Shown here one piece after another: positions 7,797 to 15,900 of a DNA stretch of 34,056 nt. Source of the DNA: Anaerolineales bacterium HSG25. Its GTDB lineage: Bacteria > Chloroflexota > Anaerolineae > 4572-78 > J111. The number at the start of each line of letters is the position of its first letter. Positions within the stretch are counted from its first letter, which is position 1. The stretch lies in contig JAUCGA010000061.1 in NCBI GenBank assembly GCA_030377865.1, forward strand, positions 1 to 34,056. The letters run 5' to 3'. The translations under genes were made by a program, and so were the position numbers. The notes under the pieces are model-generated. The model saw only the letters and a program-made list of their open reading frames with translations, was not told the origin of the DNA and made no database searches.

Positions 7797-8723
7797 ATGA
7801 CACAAAGGCAAAAGAACCGTTTTTTATCAACAATAGAAGGATATTTATATTTAGCCCCCACCATGATCGTGTTGGCTATTTTTGTATTTTTGCCAGTGAT
7901 TAGCTCATTCAGCTTAAGTTTGAATCGCCAAGCCCCCTTTGGCAATAAACAACGATATGTGGGGTCTGAGAACTACAGCAAGCTCCTCGGTGAATTTGCC
8001 GAATGTTTCACCGCCGAGGTATGTGGCGATTATGGGTACAGCCTGTACGTTACCATCATATTCACCCTCGGAACCGTGCCAGCGGGATTAGCGTTAGCAG
8101 TGTTATTGGCCGTCGCTCTGTCATATCCTCTACGGGCCATGTCCCCCATTCATCGAATGTTGATTTTTGTTCCCGTTGTGATTAGTAGCGCGGTCGCGGG
8201 AGTGTTATTTCGTTGGTTATATCACCCCGTCGTCGGGTATCTTAACTATTGGATGACTTTTGTCGGCCTCGACGGTCCAGATTGGCTGACCACAAAACGG
8301 TGGGCTTTAGTCGCTGTTATTCTCGTTTCTATTTGGAAAAATCTTGGCTTCAACACGATTATCGCCCTGGCCGGTGTCCAAAATATTGATAACTCTTATT
8401 ACGATGCGGCCAAGGTTGATGGGGCGAATGTTTGGCAACGCTTCTACAATATTACCTTGCCATTGCTCTCGCCCACCCTGTTTTTTCTGTTGATTATCAA
8501 TATTATTACCAGTTTCCAAACCTTCGGTGAGATTGATATTTTAACCGAAGGCGGTCCGGGTAAAGCCACTACCACCCTTGTCTACTCCATTTTTGACCAT
8601 GCCTTTAAAGGAACGCCTCAACGGGGTATTGCTTCTTCTGAGGCGTATCTATTGGCCTTGATGGTCATTGTTATGTCCTTTGCCCAGATGTGGGTACTTG
8701 GTCGAAAAGTTCATTATCAATAA
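7797..8723 (+). CDS. ugpA: ABC transporter permease, UgpA-type
   Basis: The 308-residue permease has six predicted membrane helices (first at about 20-40, LAPTMIVLAIFVFLPVISS). The cytoplasmic EAA loop YYDAAKVDGANVWQRFYNITLP, which docks the ATPase, lies near residues 201-222. The N-terminal pattern of an inner helix followed by SFSLSLNRQAPFG...YVGSENYSKLL is typical of MalF/UgpA-type subunits. Assignment to glycerol-3-phosphate transport rests mainly on the downstream binding protein, which closely resembles UgpB. A weak ribosome site (AAAGG) precedes the ATG. It is the first gene of ugpA-ugpE-ugpB. No UgpC-type ATPase is encoded here, so one must be shared from elsewhere. Confidence 0.88.
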   Translation: MTQRQKNRFLSTIEGYLYLAPTMIVLAIFVFLPVISSFSLSLNRQAPFGNKQRYVGSENYSKLLGEFAECFTAEVCGDYGYSLYVTIIFTLGTVPAGLALAVLLAVALSYPLRAMSPIHRMLIFVPVVISSAVAGVLFRWLYHPVVGYLNYWMTFVGLDGPDWLTTKRWALVAVILVSIWKNLGFNTIIALAGVQNIDNSYYDAAKVDGANVWQRFYNITLPLLSPTLFFLLIINIITSFQTFGEIDILTEGGPGKATTTLVYSIFDHAFKGTPQRGIASSEAYLLALMVIVMSFAQMWVLGRKVHYQ

Positions 8724-8891
8724 AGGCAATAGCGCAAAAATCGTCTGAGAGTGAAAGCATGGCCTGTCATGCCCGAATGTAGGTGTCGGGCATCCACAGA
8801 CCCAACAATGGATTCCCGCTTAAAGCATGCGGGAATGACATAGCAACAGTCTGCTTTCATGATGAGTTTTGCTCTACTGCCAATAAAGGCA
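8718..8891. repeat. Nested element between ugpA and ugpE
   Basis: The outer ends ATAGCGCAAAAATCGTC and GACTTTTGCTC-like sequence (right end GATGAGTTTTGCTCTACTGC) are inverted. They enclose a second palindromic module at 8766-8839 running from GTCATGCCCGAATG to CGGGAATGAC. An 11-bp direct repeat, CAATAAAGGCA, flanks the whole (8718-8728 and 8881-8891); the left copy overlaps the ugpA stop codon. The same inner module occurs at 17180-17257 and 33438-33514 inside unrelated outer ends. Confidence 0.75.
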
Positions 8892-8899
8892 GATGATTT

Positions 8900-9745
8900 A
8901 TGCAAACTGATACAAAACAACCGTTTTCATCACAAGATCATATATTAAATGTCGTACTGTTACTCATCGGGTTATTGGTCGCCTTGCCGATTCTTATTGC
9001 CCTCCTCACCAGTTTCAAAGTTCCCAAAGAAGTTGTCACTTATCCGCCCCAAATGTTCCCCACCGAATGGACAACGGAAAACTATGTCACGGCTTGGAAC
9101 AGTAACCCCTTCGGACGTTTTTTAGTGAACAGTTTTATCCAAACCGGACTAATAACCCTTGGACAGGTCGTGTTTAGCGTATTGGCCGCGTTCGCCTTCT
9201 CTTCCTTACGCTTTCCGGGGCGAGATGTCATGTTTTACTTCATCCTTGGCAGTCTCATGATTCCTTTTGAGTTGACAGTCATTCCTAATGTGAGATTGAT
9301 TAATGGTTGGGGTTGGGGTAACACTTATCAAGGGTTAGTAGTCCCCTTTATGGCAAGCGCGTTTGGAGTGTTCATGCTCAGGCAATTCTTTCTGAGCGTC
9401 CCCAAAGAACTCCATGAAGCGGCTGTTATTGATGGGGCAAGTAATTGGTGGTATCTGTGGCATGTTATGGTTCCCCTTAGCCGAGGCGGAATTGGTGCAT
9501 TCTCTATTTTTGCCTTCCTCAGTGCTTACAATCAATATTTTTGGCCGCTAGTCATCACCAATGACGTAGAGATGCGAACCACCCAAATCGGTATCCGCTT
9601 CTTTCTGGTTAATGTCGAACGGGGCGCAGATTGGGGCGCGGTGATGGCCGCGACCATCATCGTTTCTGCTCCGACATTGCTGGCCTTCTTTGTGGCTCAA
9701 AAACAGTTAGTCCGCGGTATCGCCATGACCGGGTTGAAGGGTTAG
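8900..9745 (+). CDS. ugpE: ABC transporter permease, UgpE-type
   Basis: The 281-residue permease has six predicted helices (first at about 17-38). The EAA loop LHEAAVIDGASNWWYLWHVMVPL lies near residues 170-192. The start TDTKQPFSSQDHILN and the motif FKVPKEVVTYPPQMFPTEWTTENY match MalG/UgpE-type inner-membrane subunits that pair with UgpA. A repeat element of about 150 bp separates it from ugpA, and only a weak ribosome site precedes ATG 8900. It forms the translocation pore with UgpA. Confidence 0.88.
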   Translation: MQTDTKQPFSSQDHILNVVLLLIGLLVALPILIALLTSFKVPKEVVTYPPQMFPTEWTTENYVTAWNSNPFGRFLVNSFIQTGLITLGQVVFSVLAAFAFSSLRFPGRDVMFYFILGSLMIPFELTVIPNVRLINGWGWGNTYQGLVVPFMASAFGVFMLRQFFLSVPKELHEAAVIDGASNWWYLWHVMVPLSRGGIGAFSIFAFLSAYNQYFWPLVITNDVEMRTTQIGIRFFLVNVERGADWGAVMAATIIVSAPTLLAFFVAQKQLVRGIAMTGLKG

Positions 9746-9768
9746 AACGTATTGTGTGAGGGTAAAAT

Positions 9769-9789
9769 ACGCAACATGCAATACGCAAC
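9769..9789. repeat. Degenerate heptamer array (ACGCAAC-type)
   Basis: Three 7-nt units, ACGCAAC, ATGCAAT and ACGCAAC, lie between ugpE and ugpB. The same unit forms four perfect copies at 12929-12956 upstream of the next gene. Confidence 0.65.
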
Positions 9790-9824
9790 ACGTTTCAATA
9801 TTCTGAGAAAACAACTTAAACTCT

Positions 9825-9959
9825 CAGAATATCATTATTTTTATGGTGGTCAAGATGATGTTGGAGTGCAATGGGTTCAGCCATTGCTTTTGGCAACGGC
9901 TAAACCCGTTGCACTCCATTTTCAACATCAATCTGACCACTACAGAATATCATTATTTT
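9825..9959. repeat. MITE-like element, beta ends, copy 2, with perfect 17-bp flanking repeats
   Basis: The element body (9842-9942) has ends GGTGGTCAAGATGATGTTG and CAACATCAATCTGACCACTA in inverted orientation. They enclose a core with GGAGTGCAA and TTGCACTCC at its edges. The sequence CAGAATATCATTATTTT occurs on both sides (9825-9841 and 9943-9959) and is identical over 17 bp. The right copy lies directly ahead of the ugpB ribosome-binding site. A stop-free frame runs from the element into ugpB (from 9843) but is not the real N-terminus. Confidence 0.85.
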
Positions 9960-9971
9960 AAGGAGAATTTG

Positions 9972-12722
9972 ATGTATCGATTGAAATTGCTTAGTTTATC
10001 CATTGTATTAAGCTTGATGTTTGGGCTAGTTGCTTGTAGTGGCGGTGATGCACCAGCCCCTGAAAAACCAGCAGATAAGCCAAAAGAAGAAGCTCCCGCA
10101 GAAGAGCCAAAGGAAGAGGCCGCTCCGGCAGAAGAAGCCGCTCCCGCAGAAGAACCTGCCGCTAGTGGTGCCAAAGTTCAAATTGAATTTTGGCACGCGA
10201 TGGGTGGTGAACTTGGTGAGCTAGTTGATGAGTTGGTTGGTGAATTTAACGCCAGTCAAGACGAGGTGCAAGTTAATGCCACCTTCCAAGGAAGCTATGA
10301 CGACACCTACAATGCTCTATTAGCCGCTTTTGATGCTGGCACAGAACCCAATATTACCCAAAATTTTGACCTAGCTTCACAAACCATGATTGATACCGGG
10401 CGACTCATTCCCGCCCATGAGCTAATGGCCGCCGACGGTTTCGATGACAGCATCTTTATACCAGCCGTGCGTGACTACTACTCTAATCAAGATGGCATGG
10501 TAGCAATGGCCTTCAATAGTAGTACTCCGATTATCTACTTTAATGCCGACATGTTCGAGCAAGCCGGAGTCGAGACACCATCAAAAAGTCTCTCGTTTAG
10601 CGAGTTTAAGGCCGTGTGTGACCAACTCATGGAAGCAGAAGTCTCCCAATACTGCTTCACCTTTGGGCAGGTTGGCTGGTTCTTCGAGCAGATTTTAGCC
10701 AACAGTGGCGGCATGTATTTTAATGGCGACAATGGTCGTACCGCTCGCCCAACAGAAGCCATGTTCAACCACGGGCAAGGGGTTGAGGTTTTCACCTTCC
10801 TCACTGACCTGATTATAGAAGGCTACGCCCCCAACCTAGCCAGCACTTGGACGGAAACGGACAATACCTTTGTCACCGAACAAGCCGCCATCATGATTGA
10901 CTCCACCTCTGACGTGTCGATTATCGAAAATAGCGAGTTTAATGTTGGCACCGCCTACATTCCCCACAGCGATAGCAGTGACCGCAACGGTGTCATCATC
11001 GGTGGCGCGGCGCTATGGTTGCTTGACTCTGGCAATTCAGCCAGTAATGATGCCGCTTGGCAGTTCATGAAGTTCATGGCCAGCCCCGAAGCTCAAGTGA
11101 AATGGCATACCGGCTCTGGATATTTCCCAGTACGAACAGACGTAACCGATAATGCTGACTTGCAAGCCTTTTGGGCAGAGAATCCAAACTTTGTGACCGC
11201 TATTGACCAGTTAGCCACCACCGATACCACGATGGCTGACGGTAGCCCCAACTATGCCGTTCTTGGTGGACGCTCTGGCCCATCCCCGGCGATTCGCAAA
11301 CTGGTTGTAGAAGCCTACAGCCGTGTCTTAGACGATGGTTTGACCGCTCAAGAAGCCCTTGACGAAGCGGCAGAAAAAGCCAACGAAGAGTTAGCCAACT
11401 ACAATGCTTTTTTTGATGATGCAGAATTAGCAACCGATGCTCCAGCCGAAGAACCTGCTGTTGCCAGTGCTGACGCGATACAGATTGAGTTTTGGCACGC
11501 CATGGGTGGCGAACTTGGCGAATTGGTTGATGAACTGGTTGGTGAATTCAACGCCAGTCAAGGTGAGGTACAAGTTAGTGCTACATTCCAAGGTAGCTAT
11601 GACGACACCTACAATGCTCTATTAGCCGCTTTTGATGCCGGTACTGAGCCGAACATCACCCAAAATTTTGACCTAGCCTCACAAACCATGATTGATACCG
11701 GGCGACTCGTTCCGGCTCATGAGCTAATGGCCGCCGATGGCTTCGATGACAGCATTTTTGTACCAGCCGTGCGTGACTACTACTCTGATGAGAATGGCAT
11801 GGTAGCAATGGCTTTCAATAGTAGTACTCCGATTATCTACTTTAATGCCAACATGTTCGAGCAAGCCGGAGTCGAGCCACCGTCAAAAAGTCTCTCGTTT
11901 AGCGAGTTTAAGGCCATGTGTGACCAACTCATGGAAGCAGAAGTCTCTCAATACTGCTTCACCTTTGGGCAAGTTGGCTGGTTCTTCGAGCAGATTTTAG
12001 CCAACAGTGGTGGCATGTACTTCAATAATGATAATGGCCGTACCGCTCGTCCTACCGAAGCCATGTTCAACCAAGGCGAAGGGGTTGAGGTTTTCACCTT
12101 CCTTACTGACCTGATTATAGAAGGATACACTCCCAACCTAGCCAGCACTTGGACGGAAACTGACAACACATTTATCACCGAACAAGCCGCCATCATGATT
12201 GACTCCACCTCAGATGTGTCGATTATCGAAAATAGCGAGTTTAATGTTGGCACCGCCTACATCCCCCACAGCGACAGCAGTGACCGCAACGGTGTTATCA
12301 TCGGCGGCGCGGCACTATGGTTGCTTGATGCGGGTGATGCGGCAACCAATGATGCCGCTTGGCAGTTCATGAAGTTCATGGCCAGCCCCGAAGCTCAAGT
12401 GAAATGGCATACCGGCTCTGGATATTTCCCAGTACGAACAGACGTAACCGATAATGCTGACTTGCAAGCCTTTTGGGCAGAGAATCCAAACTTTGTGACT
12501 GCGATTGACCAGTTAGCCACCACCAACACCACAATGGCTGATGGTAGCCCCAACTATGCCGTTCTTGGTGGACGTTCTGGCCCATCCCCAGCGATTCGTA
12601 AACTGGTTGTAGAAGCCTACAGTCGAGTCTTAGATGACGGCCTGACCGCTCAAGAAGCTCTTAATGAAGCGGCAGAAAAAGCCAACGAAGAATTAGAAAA
12701 CTATAACGCCTTCTTTGATTAG
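9972..12722 (+). CDS. ugpB: Tandem-duplicated UgpB-type solute-binding lipoprotein
   Basis: From ATG 9972 (AAGGAG site 5 nt upstream region) the product is 916 residues. A lipoprotein signal ends in LVAC, with the lipidated C22. An Ala/Pro/Glu linker (about 27-66) precedes two complete binding-protein domains, residues 70-482 and 504-916, joined by a short linker rich in EEPA. Each domain has the UgpB hallmarks: IEFWHAMGGELG, FNSSTPIIYFN, IIGGAALWLL and WHTGSGYFPV. Typical UgpB proteins have one such domain and about 420-440 residues. The duplicated unit is 1302 bp, and copy-to-copy differences are few; one block (11046-11197) is identical to 12348-12499. Substrate assignment to glycerol-3-phosphate or its diesters follows the family and the nearby glpK/dha genes. 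Expected location: cell surface, anchored to the membrane. Confidence 0.92.
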   Translation: MYRLKLLSLSIVLSLMFGLVACSGGDAPAPEKPADKPKEEAPAEEPKEEAAPAEEAAPAEEPAASGAKVQIEFWHAMGGELGELVDELVGEFNASQDEVQVNATFQGSYDDTYNALLAAFDAGTEPNITQNFDLASQTMIDTGRLIPAHELMAADGFDDSIFIPAVRDYYSNQDGMVAMAFNSSTPIIYFNADMFEQAGVETPSKSLSFSEFKAVCDQLMEAEVSQYCFTFGQVGWFFEQILANSGGMYFNGDNGRTARPTEAMFNHGQGVEVFTFLTDLIIEGYAPNLASTWTETDNTFVTEQAAIMIDSTSDVSIIENSEFNVGTAYIPHSDSSDRNGVIIGGAALWLLDSGNSASNDAAWQFMKFMASPEAQVKWHTGSGYFPVRTDVTDNADLQAFWAENPNFVTAIDQLATTDTTMADGSPNYAVLGGRSGPSPAIRKLVVEAYSRVLDDGLTAQEALDEAAEKANEELANYNAFFDDAELATDAPAEEPAVASADAIQIEFWHAMGGELGELVDELVGEFNASQGEVQVSATFQGSYDDTYNALLAAFDAGTEPNITQNFDLASQTMIDTGRLVPAHELMAADGFDDSIFVPAVRDYYSDENGMVAMAFNSSTPIIYFNANMFEQAGVEPPSKSLSFSEFKAMCDQLMEAEVSQYCFTFGQVGWFFEQILANSGGMYFNNDNGRTARPTEAMFNQGEGVEVFTFLTDLIIEGYTPNLASTWTETDNTFITEQAAIMIDSTSDVSIIENSEFNVGTAYIPHSDSSDRNGVIIGGAALWLLDAGDAATNDAAWQFMKFMASPEAQVKWHTGSGYFPVRTDVTDNADLQAFWAENPNFVTAIDQLATTNTTMADGSPNYAVLGGRSGPSPAIRKLVVEAYSRVLDDGLTAQEALNEAAEKANEELENYNAFFD

Positions 12723-12790
12723 GAATTGGTCATGAGAGTGGTTCAATCTTAAAGATTGAACCACTCTGGAACATGCAACTTACTAGAATT
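12720..12790. repeat. Gamma-type hairpin element after ugpB
   Basis: TAGGAATTGG at the left includes the ugpB stop codon. The hairpin GAGTGGTTCAATCT/AGATTGAACCACTC occupies 12735-12767. The right flank GGAACATGCAACTTACTAGAATTAG, reversed, resembles the left flank of the 7538-7645 copy, so this copy lies in the opposite orientation. Confidence 0.65.
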
Positions 12791-12813
12791 AGAAACTATC
12801 TAAAATAACGATT

Positions 12814-12850
12814 AAAAAAAGCCAAATATATCATATATCTGGCTTTTTTT
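12814..12850 (+). terminator. Rho-independent terminator of ugpAEB
   Basis: AAAAAAAGCCA..ATAT pairs with ATAT..TGGCTTTTTTT around a short CAT-containing loop, giving a stem followed by seven T. It lies about 90 bp beyond ugpB. The A-run on the left side means it could work in both directions, but no opposing gene is present. Confidence 0.8.
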
Positions 12851-12928
12851 ATATTGATGTATTATGTGTTACGTATTTCATATTGCGTTCTCCTACGAGG
12901 TGTGTCTTTCTCCTCGTAGGTGTCGAAT

Positions 12929-12956
12929 ACGCAACACGCAACACGCAACACGCAAC
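12929..12956. repeat. Heptanucleotide tandem repeat (ACGCAAC)x4
   Basis: Four perfect ACGCAAC units end 9 bp before the start codon of the large cytochrome/propeller gene. They occupy the position where a ribosome-binding site would be expected. A small palindrome with CTCCTACGAGG...CCTCGTAGG lies just upstream (about 12889-12920). Confidence 0.85.
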
Positions 12957-12965
12957 AGAGTTCCC

Positions 12966-15900
12966 ATGCCAAACAAAATCATTATAAGTTTAATATGTAT
13001 CCTTTTTATCACCACTTATACCGAGACTCTATCCAACACCACACCTCAAATCGAAGTCGTTGCTGACGGCCTACTTGCTCCTCTCGGCATGGACGTGTTG
13101 CCAGATGGCACGCTCCTTGTAGCCGAGGAAGGCACAGGTCAGAAAGATGAGAGCGCCGGAGTCAGCTTAATAACCCCTAACGGAGAAGTTGGGCGACTAA
13201 TTAGCGGCTTTTACAGTTCACTCGATGCCGGAGATTTAGGCGGCGTGAACATCGTTCAGCTTGCGCCCGATAACCAGACCCTCTATATCGGTCATTTTGG
13301 AGATGGTCATCTGTGGAGTTTGCCGCTTGAGGGGGAGACTCTCAGCCTGCCCAGTACCCCACTCACCCTAGATGACCTCACGCCGGTCATGCTCCCCCTC
13401 AACAATGTGCGGCTCGTCAACCCCTTCGATATTACTTTTGATGCGGAGGGCAATCCGGTGGTGGTGGATGCCAGCGGGAACGGAGTTGCCAAATCGAATC
13501 CCGACGGCACAGCCCACTTCATTCATCGGTTTGACCGTCTGCCAGACCCGAATCCCGATAGCCGTGCCTCGATTGATGCCGTGCCAACAGGAATCACCCG
13601 TATTGATGACGAATATTACGTTACCCTGACCGGCGGCTGTCCCTATCCAGATGGGGGCGGGCGGTTGGTCGCCATTGATGAAGAGCGAAATGAACGGGTC
13701 ATCGTGCCCCACCTCAACATGCCGATAGATGTCGCCCAAGGGGAGGACGGCACGATTTGGATATTAGAGTTTGCCCGTTTTACCTCCTCTGCGTCATGCT
13801 TCACTGGGCAGGGATATAAACCCAACACCGGACGGTTGAGCAAACTGTTGCCTGATGGCTCGCTTGAACTTGTCCTCGACAACCTCAACTTTCCCGGCGC
13901 ACTGCTTCCCATGCCAGATGGTAGCCTCTATATCAGCGAGGTCATGCCGGGCCGGATTATCCGAGTGCGGTTTGGCGAATCAGAAAGTACAGAAGATGGG
14001 AGTACAAAGCCTGCTTTGCCAGAAGACGAATCACAAAGTACAGCGCCAGAAAAAGATTGCCTTCTACAACCTGAAACCTGCGACCTACAATCCATCATTC
14101 GCAATTTAAATCCCAACCCCGGCCTTGAGCAACGTGAAGGTGACACTCCTCTCGCCAAGCTAGGCCAAGACCTCTTCTTTGACCCGATTTTGTCCGGCGA
14201 TAAAAATATCGCCTGTGTCACCTGTCACCATCCGGCCTTGGCAATGGCTGATGGGCGAGTGTTTCCGATTGGTACAGGTGGTCATGGACTCGGTCAACAA
14301 CGCAACTTCACTGACACCATCACCTTGAGCGAGGAGGCCAGTTCCCCTCGTCGGTTCATTGGACGGGGTGATGTTGATGAGACTGCCGACCAAACCACTG
14401 TCCCTAATCCATTTGTGGGGTGGTATGTGCCGCGCAACTCACCTTCAATCATCAACAGTGCCCTTTATCCCAACCAGTTTTGGGATGGTCGAGTCGAGAA
14501 ACATGGCACATCGCAAATTGTGCGAACACAGGAGTCCACCGTAAATAGTCTGCAACTGACCGACCCCCTACAAACTCAAGCCTTGTTTCCACTGATCAGC
14601 ACCATTGAGATGGCCGGAGCTACTCTCGGCGACCTGACCGCCCCCGACATTCGGCGCACGTTGGTTGACCGTTTGCGAACCATCCCAGCCTACACCGAGC
14701 AGTTTCAGCAGGTGTTTGACTTAACAGCGGATGAGATCAATATTACCCATGTTGCTGAGGCAATTTCTGCCTTTCAAAGCCGTTTTATCTTCACCGATGC
14801 CCCGTGGGATGCCTATCTAGCAGGCGACACAAATGCCTTAAACGAGTCCCAACAACGTGGGGCGTACCTTTTTTTCGGTGAAACCAACTCGGCAGTCAAC
14901 TGCGCCCAGTGTCATCAGGGTGATTTGTTCAGCGATTTTCAGTTTCATAACTTGCTTGTGCCACAACTTGGCCCCAGCCCCGGTCATGATTACAGCCGAC
15001 GCGAGGATTGGGGACGTGGGCGTGTCACTTTTGACCGGCGCGACTTATATAAATTTCGCACTCCGTCCTTACGCAATGTTGAACTGACCGCGCCCTACTT
15101 TCATGATGGAGCCTTTGCCACCCTGACCGATACAGTCCGACATCATGCCGACCCTTGGCGCAGTGCCGAACAGTATGACCCGGTGGCATATCAAATACCT
15201 CCGGCGCATTACAGTAGTATGCGTCCTTTTTTGTCTGATAAACAAGGACAAACAGTTGCCGAAAGTTTGCAACATGGCTTACCTCTAACTGACCAAAATG
15301 TAGCAGATTTAGTCGCCTTTTTGCAAAGCCTGACCGATCCCGCGGCGCGTGACCTGTCTGCTTTTATTCCCGATTCGGTGCCGAGTGGTTTGCCGCTCGA
15401 CCCATTGCCAAGTAGTACGGCTCAACCCTTGCCACAAAAAAATTCTCCAGAATCTTTGAATCCAGATGACAGAAATGATGGGGATGGAAATAAGGAAAAT
15501 GAAGAGACTTCCCAATCATCAACACCAGCGACACTCCCAACATTCAAAAATGTCGCGGCTGAAATTGGGCTTGATTTTCAACATGAAGCGTTTCAAACCG
15601 CCATTTTTCAAGACCCAGCGGCCATGATGGGTGGTGGTTTATGCTGGCTCGATTATGATAATGATGGCTGGCTCGACCTATATCTGGTCAATAGTCATGC
15701 TGAGGATGAAGTAGATTATTGGCAAGGAAATTTGCCGACCAACGCCCTGTACCACAATCAGCAAGGCCAGTTTGTTGAGGTCAGCGAAACGAGCAACACC
15801 AACTTGAGCATGCGAGGCAATGGCTGTGTAGCCGCTGATTTTAATCTGGATGGCTGGACGGACATTCACATCACGGCGGATGGGCCAAACGCCCTGTTGT

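Noticed and set aside
9843..9971. A 43-residue N-terminal extension of UgpB from an upstream ATG
   Set aside because: It is translated repeat-element sequence. A lipoprotein signal and a clear ribosome site define the start at 9972.
12864..12965. An N-terminal extension of the large fusion protein
   Set aside because: It covers a palindrome and the ACGCAAC heptamers, and the signal peptide begins at 12966.
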